Assembly (NCBI RefSeq): GCF_013322225.1
Contig: NZ_JAAMFB010000032.1
Location: 1 to 34,998 of the forward strand
DNA length: 34,998 bases
Direction: 5' to 3'
Source of the DNA: Agrobacterium larrymoorei
GTDB taxonomy: Bacteria > Pseudomonadota > Alphaproteobacteria > Rhizobiales > Rhizobiaceae
In this document: positions 9,143 to 18,407 of the stretch, in pieces
Numbering within the stretch: the stretch's first letter is position 1
How the letters are laid out: each line of letters starts with the position of its first letter
Notes under the pieces: model-generated
What the model was told of the DNA's origin: nothing
What the model saw: only the letters and a program-made list of their open reading frames with translations
The model's database searches: none
Translations under genes and position numbers: made by a program

Positions 9143-11131
9143 TTACAGACTGCGCACGTCGAGAATGCCGTTCTGATTGAGGATCGCTGCCATATTGGTT
9201 TTGGCAACATCGTCGGAAAAGCCAGAGTCCTTGAAGACGATCCGGGTTTCAACAGCCGGGGCAAGCTCCTTCCACCATGCGACGATACCTGCCGCAAGGC
9301 TTTCAACGACATCCTTGGTGAGACCATCTGCAAGGCAGGCGATCAACGCGCCGCCGCCAATGGCGTGAACAGCCTTTCCTCCAATCTGCCGCGTCTCGAT
9401 GGGGACGCACAGTTCGAGACCGAGCTTGAGCAGAAGTTCATACAGTATATCGTGCTCGGTACGCCCCGGAACAATATGCTCGGCATTGGCGAGTAAGGTC
9501 CCTTCGAGATCGGACGATACCGGCTGCCAGGTACGTATATTTGACTGTGCAAGCTTATAAACGCGGAAGCCTAGATCGCCGACGAGCGTCTGCTCATCCT
9601 GCTTAATGCGCGCGCTCACTCGCCGTAGCCGTTCCTTCGTCAATTCCGCTATATTTCTTGGTCTACCGAGCTTGTCGCAAAAACTGGCCGCACCTTTTTG
9701 TTGTTTATCCTCGACGTCAAGTTCCTCGGGAAGCTGAACCAGAACGAACTTTCGTTTCACACCATCGCGATTGAGTTCCCATAAGGCGCGGCCACTCGAT
9801 GCCGATCCCGCGAAAAAATCGATGACCGTATCACCATCCGACTTGAGCAAATATGGGAAGAAAGAATTGAGGAGCCGAACTGGCTTCGGGTTCGTGAAAA
9901 CTTTGACCTCGTCCGGAAAGTCTTCTTTGAGATCATATGCTCCAAGGCGGCCGTCGAGCTCCAGAAGACTGGAGAGCTTTTCCTGGAATTCAGAAGCATA
10001 GACTTTTAACTCAATGATCTTTGTTTCGTCATCTCCAAACAAGATTCGACCTTGCCTGAGAAGCTCGTCCATTGTTTCCTTTGGAAACCGATACCCCATC
10101 AACGGTTGTTTGCAGGGCTTCGTGGTCGTGGGGTGCAAAACGTCGTACCGATAACCCTCTTTGCCAGGGTTATGAACGCTCTGGCTTCCGGTATAAACGC
10201 CCCCCTCGTCGATGTATTTGTAACGGTCAAGTGGCCACAATCCTGCTTTGTGTTCCCTAAACCATTTGTCGTACGCCGCGCTGAGCTGCTCACCCTTCAA
10301 CCTGCTTGTTAGCTCATCACCGATCTTAACAAGTACTTTCTTCACGTCTGATGCGGCAGACTTCCATTCTTTTTCAATGTCTTCCTTCGATCTTGCCACA
10401 AACAGCAGATATTCATGCTCGGTTGCAACGTTCGTCGGATTGTTGTCGGTGGCATTTTTCCAGACCACGACGCCAACTGTGTTCTCTTCGCCGAAAATCT
10501 CGTTACAGAGTGCGCGTAGATTGCTGAGTTCGCGGTCATCGATTGAGATGACAATGACACCATTGCGAGCCAACAGAGTGCGTGCCAGCTTGAGGCGCGG
10601 ATACATCATTGAAAGCCAATCGGTGTGAAAACGTCCTGAACTTTCCGTGTTAGACGTCGCCTTCCGTCCCTCACTGTCTGTCTGTCCGGTCAGGCTCAGG
10701 TAGTTCTTTATGCTGTCTTGGAAGTTGTCGGGGTAAATGAAATCTTTGCCCGTGTTATATGGGGGATCGATATAGATGAGCTTTATTTTACCGGCATAGC
10801 TTTTCTGCAGAAGCTTCAGGACTTCGAGGTTGTCGCCCTCGATCATTAGGTTTTGGGTCGTATCCCAATCAACGCTTTCGTCAGGACAGGCTAACAAGGT
10901 GCCCGTGGAGGGAGTTAATGCGATCTGCCGAGCCTGGCGCTTGCCATGCCAATTCAGTCCATACTTCTCTTCACGTTCATCAAGCGCACCACCAAGCAAT
11001 TGCTTGAGAATATCGAAGTCGACTTTGCCCTCACGGAAGGCGTCCGGAAAGACGGCCTTCAAAGCGGTGATGTTGTCAGAGACGATATCGGCACTCTTGG
11101 TTTCAGGATCGTTGAGTTCGAGCTTCTTCAT
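9143..11131 (-). CDS. mod: Type III Mod-like adenine DNA methyltransferase
   Basis: This 662-residue protein carries the catalytic motif DPPYNTG (Asp122-Tyr125) before the SAM-binding motif FFAGSASSGRA (Gly442 region). That order is the beta class typical of type III Mod and predicts N6-adenine methylation. The central region between about 170 and 400 would hold the target-recognition domain; I see no close resemblance to a known specificity. An ATG at 11131 is chosen over the upstream TTG at 11158 because the protein then begins MKKLELNDP, as such proteins often do. The Shine-Dalgarno is weak (GGAT). It follows the DUF262 gene by about 35 bases and precedes res by 11. Mod supplies sequence recognition and self-protection for the module. 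Confidence 0.86.
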   Translation of the reverse strand: MKKLELNDPETKSADIVSDNITALKAVFPDAFREGKVDFDILKQLLGGALDEREEKYGLNWHGKRQARQIALTPSTGTLLACPDESVDWDTTQNLMIEGDNLEVLKLLQKSYAGKIKLIYIDPPYNTGKDFIYPDNFQDSIKNYLSLTGQTDSEGRKATSNTESSGRFHTDWLSMMYPRLKLARTLLARNGVIVISIDDRELSNLRALCNEIFGEENTVGVVVWKNATDNNPTNVATEHEYLLFVARSKEDIEKEWKSAASDVKKVLVKIGDELTSRLKGEQLSAAYDKWFREHKAGLWPLDRYKYIDEGGVYTGSQSVHNPGKEGYRYDVLHPTTTKPCKQPLMGYRFPKETMDELLRQGRILFGDDETKIIELKVYASEFQEKLSSLLELDGRLGAYDLKEDFPDEVKVFTNPKPVRLLNSFFPYLLKSDGDTVIDFFAGSASSGRALWELNRDGVKRKFVLVQLPEELDVEDKQQKGAASFCDKLGRPRNIAELTKERLRRVSARIKQDEQTLVGDLGFRVYKLAQSNIRTWQPVSSDLEGTLLANAEHIVPGRTEHDILYELLLKLGLELCVPIETRQIGGKAVHAIGGGALIACLADGLTKDVVESLAAGIVAWWKELAPAVETRIVFKDSGFSDDVAKTNMAAILNQNGILDVRSL

Positions 11132-11166
11132 TACACATCCATTTCGTTCGGGTTCCAACAGCGGCC

Positions 11167-13104
11167 TCAGGCCGCCTGTTGTCCGAGCATTTTCTTTTTG
11201 ACGTAGTCCTTGAACGCCGCGGCGCTGGTGAAACAGCGAAATCCTGCCGCACTCGCAAGGGCAATTGTCTCCTCGTTTTCGTTCAGTAACACGGCGACCG
11301 GTTCTGACAACTCCTCCTGGAGACCGTTCGGCCAGACGAGATCGAAAACGGCGATCTGATCGCCAGTCTCCGGGTTTGAATGGTCATAGCCGATGACGCC
11401 ATTGGCAAACCCTTGCTCGACCGCCCAATCATTGATTGCCTGCAATTCCGCCTCTTCATCGGCGCTGGAGATGCCGCCGGCCGCTGCCGTCGTGGAAATC
11501 GCCGACATCCGGGCCGGTTCGGCAATCCATCGGTCATCGCCATGCAGCAGCGAGGCAAACCGCTTGTTTGCCTCGGCCGCCAGCAATTCCTTTCTGGCTT
11601 CGAGGAAGTCGGCATAACGGTCAATCTTCCACAGGGACTCGTCCATCGGAATCCACTGCGACGCCAGAGCGCCCGGATGCTTAGATTCGATTTTTGGGAA
11701 ATAGACCTCAGGCAATGTGTCACGGATGTTGAGATTAGTATCCTTGGTCAGGAAGCAGAAATTGGCAATCGCGTTCACCTGGGACCGTGGGACCTTCTGC
11801 TTGTAGAGCTGGGCCTTCGGGAAGATGTGGTGCACTTCAAGCGCATTCATTTTCCCCAGCAACCCGGACTTCAATTCGATGCCAGTCCCCCAGTCCCTGG
11901 ACGCTCCCATGCGGGTTAGCATGTAAAGAACGGGGTAGAAGCGCGCTCCAAGGCTCCATCCGGTGAAATGGCCTTTTTCGACCCGTAAGCCACCATGCCA
12001 AAGCCGCAACTGCTCCAGGAGCTTGTCGAGACCGCCGTTTGGACCTTCCAGCGCCTCAAGGTCCTTATCCAGGAAGGATTCGGTCGAACCTGAGTAACGG
12101 CCCCACATTCCAGCCTGCGCAAACCAGAACAGTAGTTTATCGCGTTCGATCTCATCGAGTGCACCGCCCTTTTGATCCAGGTAGCGCACGATCACGGGAA
12201 CGGCAAAACGACCGAAAAATACCCGCGAATGGTCAAGTCCTAGCCTCCCGGAAATAAGATTGAGGCATGCGTCGATCCGCTTAGTGGCACGCTTGAGGCC
12301 GTCCTGAATATCGGTGGCAGACTGATTGTGCAGGTAAAGGAATTTGGCCTCACCGGTCAGCGCGGTATTGATCGATCGCAGGAGCCAGTCGAGGTTGAAG
12401 TTGTAGCCCGCTTGGTTCCAGGCCTTCAGCTTGCCCTTCATCTCGGCGCGGGCGTCAGGCCACTCCGCGCAGATTTTTGCCAGCGCCAGATCGCCCTTGG
12501 AGAGCTTGGTGCCGCCGCTATTCACCTTGTTGAAGATGTCCACGACCACGTCGAGCGTCTTGTCCACGCCGGTCACCTCTTCTTCATGCAGGTTGATATC
12601 CAGGATACGGAGAAGACCACTCAGTCGGCCATAGTATTCGGTCTGCATCTTCGGCCCCAGCGAGGCGATTATGGGCCCAACACCTGCATTGCCGGACTTC
12701 AAGAGTGCCGATACGTCTATCCAAAGAGGGTCTCCCGACATCTTCAACGGCTGGAAGAACTCAAACGTCTCAGAGGCGAGGTTGAAGTACAGGCCGGTGA
12801 AGGCCTTTGCGTTGCCGTCGAAGAATGCGGGTGGCTTACCACGCACCACACCGTAGAGAGAGGTGACCCGCTGCTGGCCATCAAGCAACAGCTTCACGAT
12901 CCCGGAGGCGAGCTGACCGTCTCCACGATATTTTGCTGTCATGGATTCCGTTGCCCAGACCAGGAGCCCGCCTACAGGATGGCATTTGTAAAGCGACGTG
13001 AACAAGCCACGTACCTGCTCAGTATTCCAAACATAGCCTCGCTGAAATTCAGGCAAGGCCATATGCCCGCTGTCTATATGGTCCAGAATAGTCGAAATCT
13101 TCAT
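11167..13104 (-). CDS. DUF262-HNH (GmrSD-like) nuclease
   Basis: This 645-residue protein has an N-terminal DUF262 domain related to ParB/GmrS. It contains LPEFQRGYVW (17-26) and the hallmark DGQQR (75-79), which in GmrS-like proteins binds nucleotide and supports hydrolysis. A later region has EVHHIFP (His425-His426), the DUF1524/HNH-type nuclease signature of GmrD, then NFCFLTKDTN. The last 120 or so residues (after about 525) are acidic and not recognised. GmrSD family enzymes are usually type IV, cutting modified phage DNA. Here the gene sits inside a mod-res operon: its ATG overlaps the DUF4391 stop (ATGA, 13101-13104) and mod follows closely. It could be a second effector or an accessory of the Mod-Res complex. 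Confidence 0.82.
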   Translation of the reverse strand: MKISTILDHIDSGHMALPEFQRGYVWNTEQVRGLFTSLYKCHPVGGLLVWATESMTAKYRGDGQLASGIVKLLLDGQQRVTSLYGVVRGKPPAFFDGNAKAFTGLYFNLASETFEFFQPLKMSGDPLWIDVSALLKSGNAGVGPIIASLGPKMQTEYYGRLSGLLRILDINLHEEEVTGVDKTLDVVVDIFNKVNSGGTKLSKGDLALAKICAEWPDARAEMKGKLKAWNQAGYNFNLDWLLRSINTALTGEAKFLYLHNQSATDIQDGLKRATKRIDACLNLISGRLGLDHSRVFFGRFAVPVIVRYLDQKGGALDEIERDKLLFWFAQAGMWGRYSGSTESFLDKDLEALEGPNGGLDKLLEQLRLWHGGLRVEKGHFTGWSLGARFYPVLYMLTRMGASRDWGTGIELKSGLLGKMNALEVHHIFPKAQLYKQKVPRSQVNAIANFCFLTKDTNLNIRDTLPEVYFPKIESKHPGALASQWIPMDESLWKIDRYADFLEARKELLAAEANKRFASLLHGDDRWIAEPARMSAISTTAAAGGISSADEEAELQAINDWAVEQGFANGVIGYDHSNPETGDQIAVFDLVWPNGLQEELSEPVAVLLNENEETIALASAAGFRCFTSAAAFKDYVKKKMLGQQAA

Positions 13105-13886
13105 AGCTGCTTGCCCCCCATTGCTCGCTTTGCTTCTTCTATGGCGCGTTCTATCGCCTTTATCTTTTGGTTCAAGTCGACACGTTGACTGATCTGCTTC
13201 GCCTTTGCCGCCTGCGACCTCAAAAGTGAGTTTTCTTTAGCCAGCCTCTCGTAGTCATCAATCGCCGCTCGGCGGCGGGTAAGCTGGTTTTCGTCTGTCG
13301 TTACCGAGAAGGACCCGACCAGGCGGGCCGCGTTCAAGGCCTCAATCCGTGCCACCCATCCATCATAGAGTGCGTACAAGTCCCGTTGCGATTGCCTCGA
13401 AAGCGTCAGGCTATCGAGAAAGGCCTTCTCGTTCGATGTCGGCGTCGTCGGATCGGATAGGCGTGTGTAGGTATCTCTGTCAACGACGACCTTGGCCACT
13501 TCGTTCTGAGCACGCCGCTTATGGGCGACGGACACGTCGATCCCTTGATCATCAGCGGTGATCAACACAACCGGATAAGGGATGGCGCGATGAATGAGCT
13601 CGATAAGTCGGCTCGTTTTAGCCCCCGCTCGGAAAGCACAGCCAATGACGGCAATTTCGACATATTCGCGTACGTCGTCGGCAAAGGTTGGCACGCCGAC
13701 AGTTCCGGGCTTGCATGCCGCAACCCACAGCAGCTCATCAATGCCATCCTGAATGGCGCGCTTGTCGGTCGAAGTGGGTGCGCCTTGTTCAATGAGCATT
13801 TTCTTAGGGACACGAATATCAACGCGCGCATTCGCGGGTAACCCGAGAGCGTCAACGACAGCATTGATGCATGCTGCTGCGTTCAT
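13101..13886 (-). CDS. DUF4391-family protein
   Basis: This 261-residue protein resembles DUF4391 proteins, with the segment RVDIRVPKKMLIEQGAPTSTDKR near residues 22-43 and a conserved GIDELLWVAACKPGTVGVP. The last 60 or so residues (about 200-255) are rich in charged residues and Leu and look coiled-coil. No catalytic motif stands out. DUF4391 proteins are commonly found next to SNF2-type helicases and DNA methyltransferases, which suggests an adaptor or assembly role, but I know of no firm biochemical function. It is translationally coupled on both sides: its start overlaps the helicase stop (13883-13886) and its stop overlaps the DUF262 start. Confidence 0.75.
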   Translation of the reverse strand: MNAAACINAVVDALGLPANARVDIRVPKKMLIEQGAPTSTDKRAIQDGIDELLWVAACKPGTVGVPTFADDVREYVEIAVIGCAFRAGAKTSRLIELIHRAIPYPVVLITADDQGIDVSVAHKRRAQNEVAKVVVDRDTYTRLSDPTTPTSNEKAFLDSLTLSRQSQRDLYALYDGWVARIEALNAARLVGSFSVTTDENQLTRRRAAIDDYERLAKENSLLRSQAAKAKQISQRVDLNQKIKAIERAIEEAKRAMGGKQL

Positions 13887-16800
13887 TCCGCGCTCGTTTC
13901 CGGAAGGATCACGAGGAATGCCACGACCTCGAAATCGTTGATGCCGGCGAACTCCCCTTTGAGCGCATGCGTACCACCTGGAGAGAAAAGGCTTGCGACT
14001 GCACGTTCCTCGTTCTTTCCCGCAATCGAGGCGACGGCGCGCGCCAGGAGCTTTTGATAGGGCTCCATGTCCCGCCCGAAGCGGGTGGACTTATCGAACC
14101 GGCCACAGGCTTGCGCGTCAGGTAGATCGCGTCCGATGGAAACCTTCTTGAGGCGGTCAAGGACCTGCTTCGCTCGGGTGTAGGGCAAAAGCGCCTCTCC
14201 CTCATCGCTAACATGGACAACGAAGTGCGGCTTCAGAGGATAGCCCGGTTCAGCCAACCGTTCCGCAGCTTCGCTGACAGCGCGCAGGCAGAAAATGACC
14301 CCCGGCGAGATGACGTTTTCGGCACTGACGAACTCGTCCTCAGGCGGTGAAACCACGGCATATGTGCCAAGTGGCAATACCTCGAGCTGCTCACGGTGAT
14401 CGCGCAGATAACCTGCGAGGTCGATGCGAAAATCATTGAGCGTGAGGTCGGCAATGGAGACGCCGCTGGACAGGTCTTCGAGATCGATCACGGAGTCCTG
14501 CATTTTCTGCAACTGAGCGCGGCGGTATTCTAGGTCGTTCATCTGATTGCCCGCCTGAAACTCGATGACGTTTTCCTCACCGGTTGCGGACACATCCAGA
14601 AGGACCATGCGCCCACTCACTCTCGATTCCAGATCGAGGTATTCGTCGAGCTCGATGTTGGGCCAGAAGTTGACCAGCTGAATGCGCTGGTTCGTCGAGC
14701 CGATACGGTCGACGCGCCCAAAGCGCTGAATGATGCGCACAGGATTCCAATGGATGTCGTAGTTAACGAGGAAATCGCAATCCTGAAGGTTCTGGCCTTC
14801 CGATATACAATCCGTGCCGATCAGGAGATCAATCTCACCCTCAACAGCTAGTTCCGGTGGACGTTCCTTTGACCGTGGCGAGAACGCACTGAGGATGGAG
14901 CTCATGTCCGAGCGAAGGCTCTGAAGCGTAGTCTTGTTTGCGCCAGTACCGGTTACCACGGCGGCGTGAATTCCAAGTGTCGCGCGCGCCCATTCCGCGA
15001 GCTCGCGGTAGAGGTAGTCAGCGGTGTCCGCGAAGGCAGTGAACAGCAGTATTTTCCGGTTTTCGCTGTTGATCGGTGCTTGCACTTTCTGGGTGATCAG
15101 CTCCTTCAGCGCCGATAGCTTGGCGTCGCGATCTGCGGACACAGAGCGGGCAGCCGATAGAAGTGTCGCCAAGCGGTTCCTGTCTTCAATGAGGTCCTGC
15201 TGCCAGCGGACCCGATCGACGTCCTGCAAGAGAACCTTGACCTTCCGGCCGACAAGTAGCGTCTCGAAAGCAGGGTCGTCGATATCCACATCGTCGATCG
15301 CAAGCTCATCGATGGATTCGTCATGGGCCTCGATTTTGGCAATCAACGCATTCACATCGTCGAGCTGACGTTTGATCGTGAGAGCAAAGGAGGCCACCGA
15401 GCTCTCCATCCGTTTCAGCAGATTGACGCGCATCAGGTGGATAAGGCTTTCCTCTCGGTCGGCCTGACGAAAATAGCTCTCGCCTCCGCGAATCTTGGTG
15501 CTGTATTTCGCGTCGTAGGCCTCTTGCTTTTCGAGCACGACGTAACGCAACGGCGCATAGGCCCCGAGCGTCAGTCGCCTGATCTCATTGTTGATCTCGC
15601 GGATCGGACGGAACTCGCCAGCAAGGTCTACATCTGCCTTGACGTTGATCGGCTGCAAGCGATCGGGGAAGTGGCCTGTTTCAGCGGTCCCATAGTAGCG
15701 CTGCACGTGTTTTCGGGATCGTGCGATGGTGAGCATGTCCAGGAGCTTGAAGTAGTCAAAGCCCAGCATGTCCATCAGGCGCGATGTGCGACGCTCGCCG
15801 TCGGGCAGGTCGAGCCACCTGTTAAACTGTGCCTGCGCCTTACGGATGGTTGCTTCAATGCTTCGGATACCGTGGTCGATCAGGGCGATGTCACTGCCTT
15901 CGGTCATGAAGGCGATCTGGTTTTTCAAGTCTGCAAGCCTGTTATTAACGGGCGTTGCCGACAGCATCAGGACCTTGGTTTTGACCCCCGCCTTGATCAC
16001 GCGCTTCATCAGGTGATCGTACCGCGTGTCGCGGTCCTTGTGGGTCGCCTTGTTCCGGAAGTTATGCGACTCGTCGATCACCACGAGATCGTAATTGCCC
16101 CAATTCACGTGTGAAAGATCGATATCGCCCGATGCACCACCATCGCGAGACAAGTCGGTGTGGTTGAGGACGTCGTAATTGAAACGGTCGTTCGCCAAGC
16201 TATTTCGGCGATCGTTGGCCTTATAAAGGGTCCAGTTATCGCGTAGCCGCTTGGGGCAGAGTACCAAGACGCGATCATTGCGGAGCTCGTAGTACTTGAT
16301 CACTGCGAGCGCTTCGAAGGTCTTACCCAGGCCCACGCTGTCGGCGATGATACATCCTCCGATGCGCTCAAGTTTGTCGATTGCCCCGACGACACCATCC
16401 CTTTGGAATTTGAAGAGCTTCTTCCAGACGGTCGTGTTCCTGATACCGGTAGCGGATTTGACGATGCGCTCCTCATCAAGCTCGTCGCCCAAATCCTTGA
16501 ACATCTCGAAGAGGAACTTGAAGTAGATGAGTGAGGGCGGGCGCTGAGATGCAGCGTCGGCCAAAACGCGTTCGAGGTCATCGGCATCAGGTCTGCCCGG
16601 CACAGTGTCCCAGGCGGTTTGGAACCAGGATGAGAAAGCCGCAGTTTCATGGTCCGTGGATGTTGTCTGCACGAGGCCCAGCCTGCTTCCAGGCGTTATT
16701 CCTAACCCTTCCGTTGTCAGCGAACATGAACCGATCGCGGCCCTGCTGAGGCTAGCGTTGCGGACGATGGCCATAGACTGAGGTAGTTTATCAGCATATC

Positions 16801-17092
16801 GGAGCTGGACATGACGACCAAGCCAATCAAGGGTGGATTTGGCGTGCCATCGACCCTGGAGCTTGTTCCGATAGCCAATGTCCGAATGACCACCGAACAA
16901 CAAGGGGGGTAGGGAAGCCCGGTCTTCTACCAATAATCTTACTGAGTCTGCCCTTTTCAAAAGTTCGCGGACTTCAGCGAAGGCATGTAGCGAAAGGCTA
17001 GGGGACATGATGTCGACTGCCGACTCGGCCTTCAGCCACTCTCCTAGCTTGTCGAGAACTCGCTCGCGGCCAGTATTCTTGATTAAGTCCAT
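13883..17092 (-). CDS. SNF2-family helicase with PLD-like N-terminal domain
   Basis: This 1069-residue protein heads the operon. Residues 1-170 look like a phospholipase D fold: WHAK (His83, Lys85) and GSCSLTTEGL (121-130), which parallels the GSxNLTxxGL of PLD-like nucleases but lacks the Asn. The SNF2 ATPase has motif I DSVGLGKT (Lys257), motif II DESH (340-343), motif III LSATP and, in the second lobe, GTDCISEGQNLQDCD and QRFGRVDRIG (789-798). Proteins of this kind move on or remodel duplex DNA. The start at 17092 is an ATG with a poor Shine-Dalgarno. Its stop overlaps the DUF4391 ATG. The PLD part could be a nuclease or only a DNA-binding fold. Confidence 0.85.
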   Translation of the reverse strand: MDLIKNTGRERVLDKLGEWLKAESAVDIMSPSLSLHAFAEVRELLKRADSVRLLVEDRASLPPLLFGGHSDIGYRNKLQGRWHAKSTLDWLGRHVQLRYADKLPQSMAIVRNASLSRAAIGSCSLTTEGLGITPGSRLGLVQTTSTDHETAAFSSWFQTAWDTVPGRPDADDLERVLADAASQRPPSLIYFKFLFEMFKDLGDELDEERIVKSATGIRNTTVWKKLFKFQRDGVVGAIDKLERIGGCIIADSVGLGKTFEALAVIKYYELRNDRVLVLCPKRLRDNWTLYKANDRRNSLANDRFNYDVLNHTDLSRDGGASGDIDLSHVNWGNYDLVVIDESHNFRNKATHKDRDTRYDHLMKRVIKAGVKTKVLMLSATPVNNRLADLKNQIAFMTEGSDIALIDHGIRSIEATIRKAQAQFNRWLDLPDGERRTSRLMDMLGFDYFKLLDMLTIARSRKHVQRYYGTAETGHFPDRLQPINVKADVDLAGEFRPIREINNEIRRLTLGAYAPLRYVVLEKQEAYDAKYSTKIRGGESYFRQADREESLIHLMRVNLLKRMESSVASFALTIKRQLDDVNALIAKIEAHDESIDELAIDDVDIDDPAFETLLVGRKVKVLLQDVDRVRWQQDLIEDRNRLATLLSAARSVSADRDAKLSALKELITQKVQAPINSENRKILLFTAFADTADYLYRELAEWARATLGIHAAVVTGTGANKTTLQSLRSDMSSILSAFSPRSKERPPELAVEGEIDLLIGTDCISEGQNLQDCDFLVNYDIHWNPVRIIQRFGRVDRIGSTNQRIQLVNFWPNIELDEYLDLESRVSGRMVLLDVSATGEENVIEFQAGNQMNDLEYRRAQLQKMQDSVIDLEDLSSGVSIADLTLNDFRIDLAGYLRDHREQLEVLPLGTYAVVSPPEDEFVSAENVISPGVIFCLRAVSEAAERLAEPGYPLKPHFVVHVSDEGEALLPYTRAKQVLDRLKKVSIGRDLPDAQACGRFDKSTRFGRDMEPYQKLLARAVASIAGKNEERAVASLFSPGGTHALKGEFAGINDFEVVAFLVILPETSAE

Positions 17093-17552
17093 AGTCAGTC
17101 CCGGCTGGCTAGAGCTGTTGGAGACGCTGGCGTCTCCGTAAATTTCGGCCAGGTCATTTCATTCATTATCGCAATGCTTGTAAATAAATATTTCATCTCT
17201 GTTCCTGTCGATAAGCCCAGTTGCCATTCAAAATCGACGCGGAAGGACTGCCTACATTCTTTGAATTATAACTAAAGTGCGCTCCAACTCGGTTACTCCA
17301 ATAAGGTGTTTAAATTCTCAGAAAGCCATCGATCTCTTTACGTAACCCAAGTGGTGACGCGTAATTGTGGGACATTGGTTGCAGTTCAGTTTACCGGATA
17401 AGGCACCCGACGCAGGCTTGGCGGAATTTTTGTCAGCCAAAGTCGAATAACTTCCGATATCGCGCACGGGGCGGTTGCAAACTGAACTGCGGACGCTTAT
17501 CCAATTGTTTCTATTGCCTGAAGCGGACATAGATCGGCAAATCACCAGCCGA
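17093..17552. promoter_or_regulatory. Divergent promoter region between the Mod-Res operon and Hachiman
   Basis: This 460-base gap separates two divergent defence operons and should contain both promoters. It is AT-rich in the middle (17160-17300). Two structures stand out. The first is GGAGACG-CTGG-CGTCTCC at 17120-17137, just upstream of the helicase gene. The second is a 12-base inverted repeat, GCAGTTCAGTTT (17381-17392) and AAACTGAACTGC (17479-17490), on the hamA side. No gene is convincing here. Confidence 0.55.
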
Positions 17553-18407
17553 ATGATGAACACCAGAACGTTCATTTCTTACAAAGGTTATAAGGTTGTG
17601 CCAGCCCACATCGATTGGATCAAGGATACCGGCGAACGACGCCAGACCGCATGTGGCCGGGAAATCCAAATATGGGAACTCAACCCAATAAATGACGAAA
17701 CCGCTCTTTCGGCTTGGGCTGCGCATTTCCGACATCACTACTGCGCCGATGCTGATTTGCCAGCACTCGTAGCTGGCACCGGCAAAAGTAATGCAGAGTA
17801 TCTGAATACAATCCTTTTTCCTGATGAAAAGGTCGCGCCGGGCCCAAGTCTCCGTTCGGGTGATTTTGGCGAAATTCTCGTCGCCGATTTCATTGAATTC
17901 ATCTTGGGTTACTGGTGCCCAAGGGAGCTTCGATATCAAGATCGCTGGAACCGGCAGGATTCCACCAAAGGGTGTGATATAGTGGGCTTCAAGTTTGTGA
18001 ATGAGAATGGCGAACATCCAAACGACGAGCTTTATGTCTTCGAGTCAAAGTCCGGTTTATCCGCGACCGAGAAAAACCGTCTACAAGATGCCGTGACAGA
18101 CTCGATGAAAGACCATTTGCGCGAAGCCATGACGCTGAACGCAATGAAACAGCGTCTCCTCGTTCGTGGTAAAGCCCCTGAGGTTGGTGCCGTCCAGCGG
18201 TTTCAGAACGAGACCGAGCGCCCCTTCCGCAGAATTAGCGGTGCGGCAGCCGTCTTGGATATAGATGTCTTCAACGGGACGAATTTTGAGGAAACGGACA
18301 CTGACGGACACAAGAACGCGGAAAATCTGCGTCTTCTCGTGATCCGGGGGGCTTCACTTATGAAGCTAGTTCATGCCCTTTATGAAAGGGCCGCAAATGA
18401 AGCCTAG
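17553..18407 (+). CDS. hamA: HamA nuclease effector of a Hachiman system (DUF1837)
   Basis: This protein of about 284 residues has the DUF1837 layout of Hachiman HamA. A GDFGEILVADF segment carries Glu107, GCDIVGF carries Asp142 and VFESKSG carries Glu164 and Lys166, together a PD-(D/E)xK-type active site. HamA is a DNase held inactive by HamB and released on DNA damage or phage infection. ATG 17553 is preferred over the in-frame TTG at 17475, since the TTG lies in the inverted repeat; ATG 17556 is equally possible. Neither has a strong Shine-Dalgarno. hamB begins inside the last codons of this gene. Confidence 0.85.
   Translation: MMNTRTFISYKGYKVVPAHIDWIKDTGERRQTACGREIQIWELNPINDETALSAWAAHFRHHYCADADLPALVAGTGKSNAEYLNTILFPDEKVAPGPSLRSGDFGEILVADFIEFILGYWCPRELRYQDRWNRQDSTKGCDIVGFKFVNENGEHPNDELYVFESKSGLSATEKNRLQDAVTDSMKDHLREAMTLNAMKQRLLVRGKAPEVGAVQRFQNETERPFRRISGAAAVLDIDVFNGTNFEETDTDGHKNAENLRLLVIRGASLMKLVHALYERAANEA

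Noticed and set aside
15323..16114. A 263-codon open frame on the + strand
   Set aside because: It is antisense to the SNF2 helicase core, whose motifs are clear; the mirror protein shows no known feature.
6102..17092. BREX or DISARM identity for the five-gene operon
   Set aside because: No PglZ, BrxC/BrxL or DUF1998 proteins are visible, and the methyltransferase and nuclease are type III-like.
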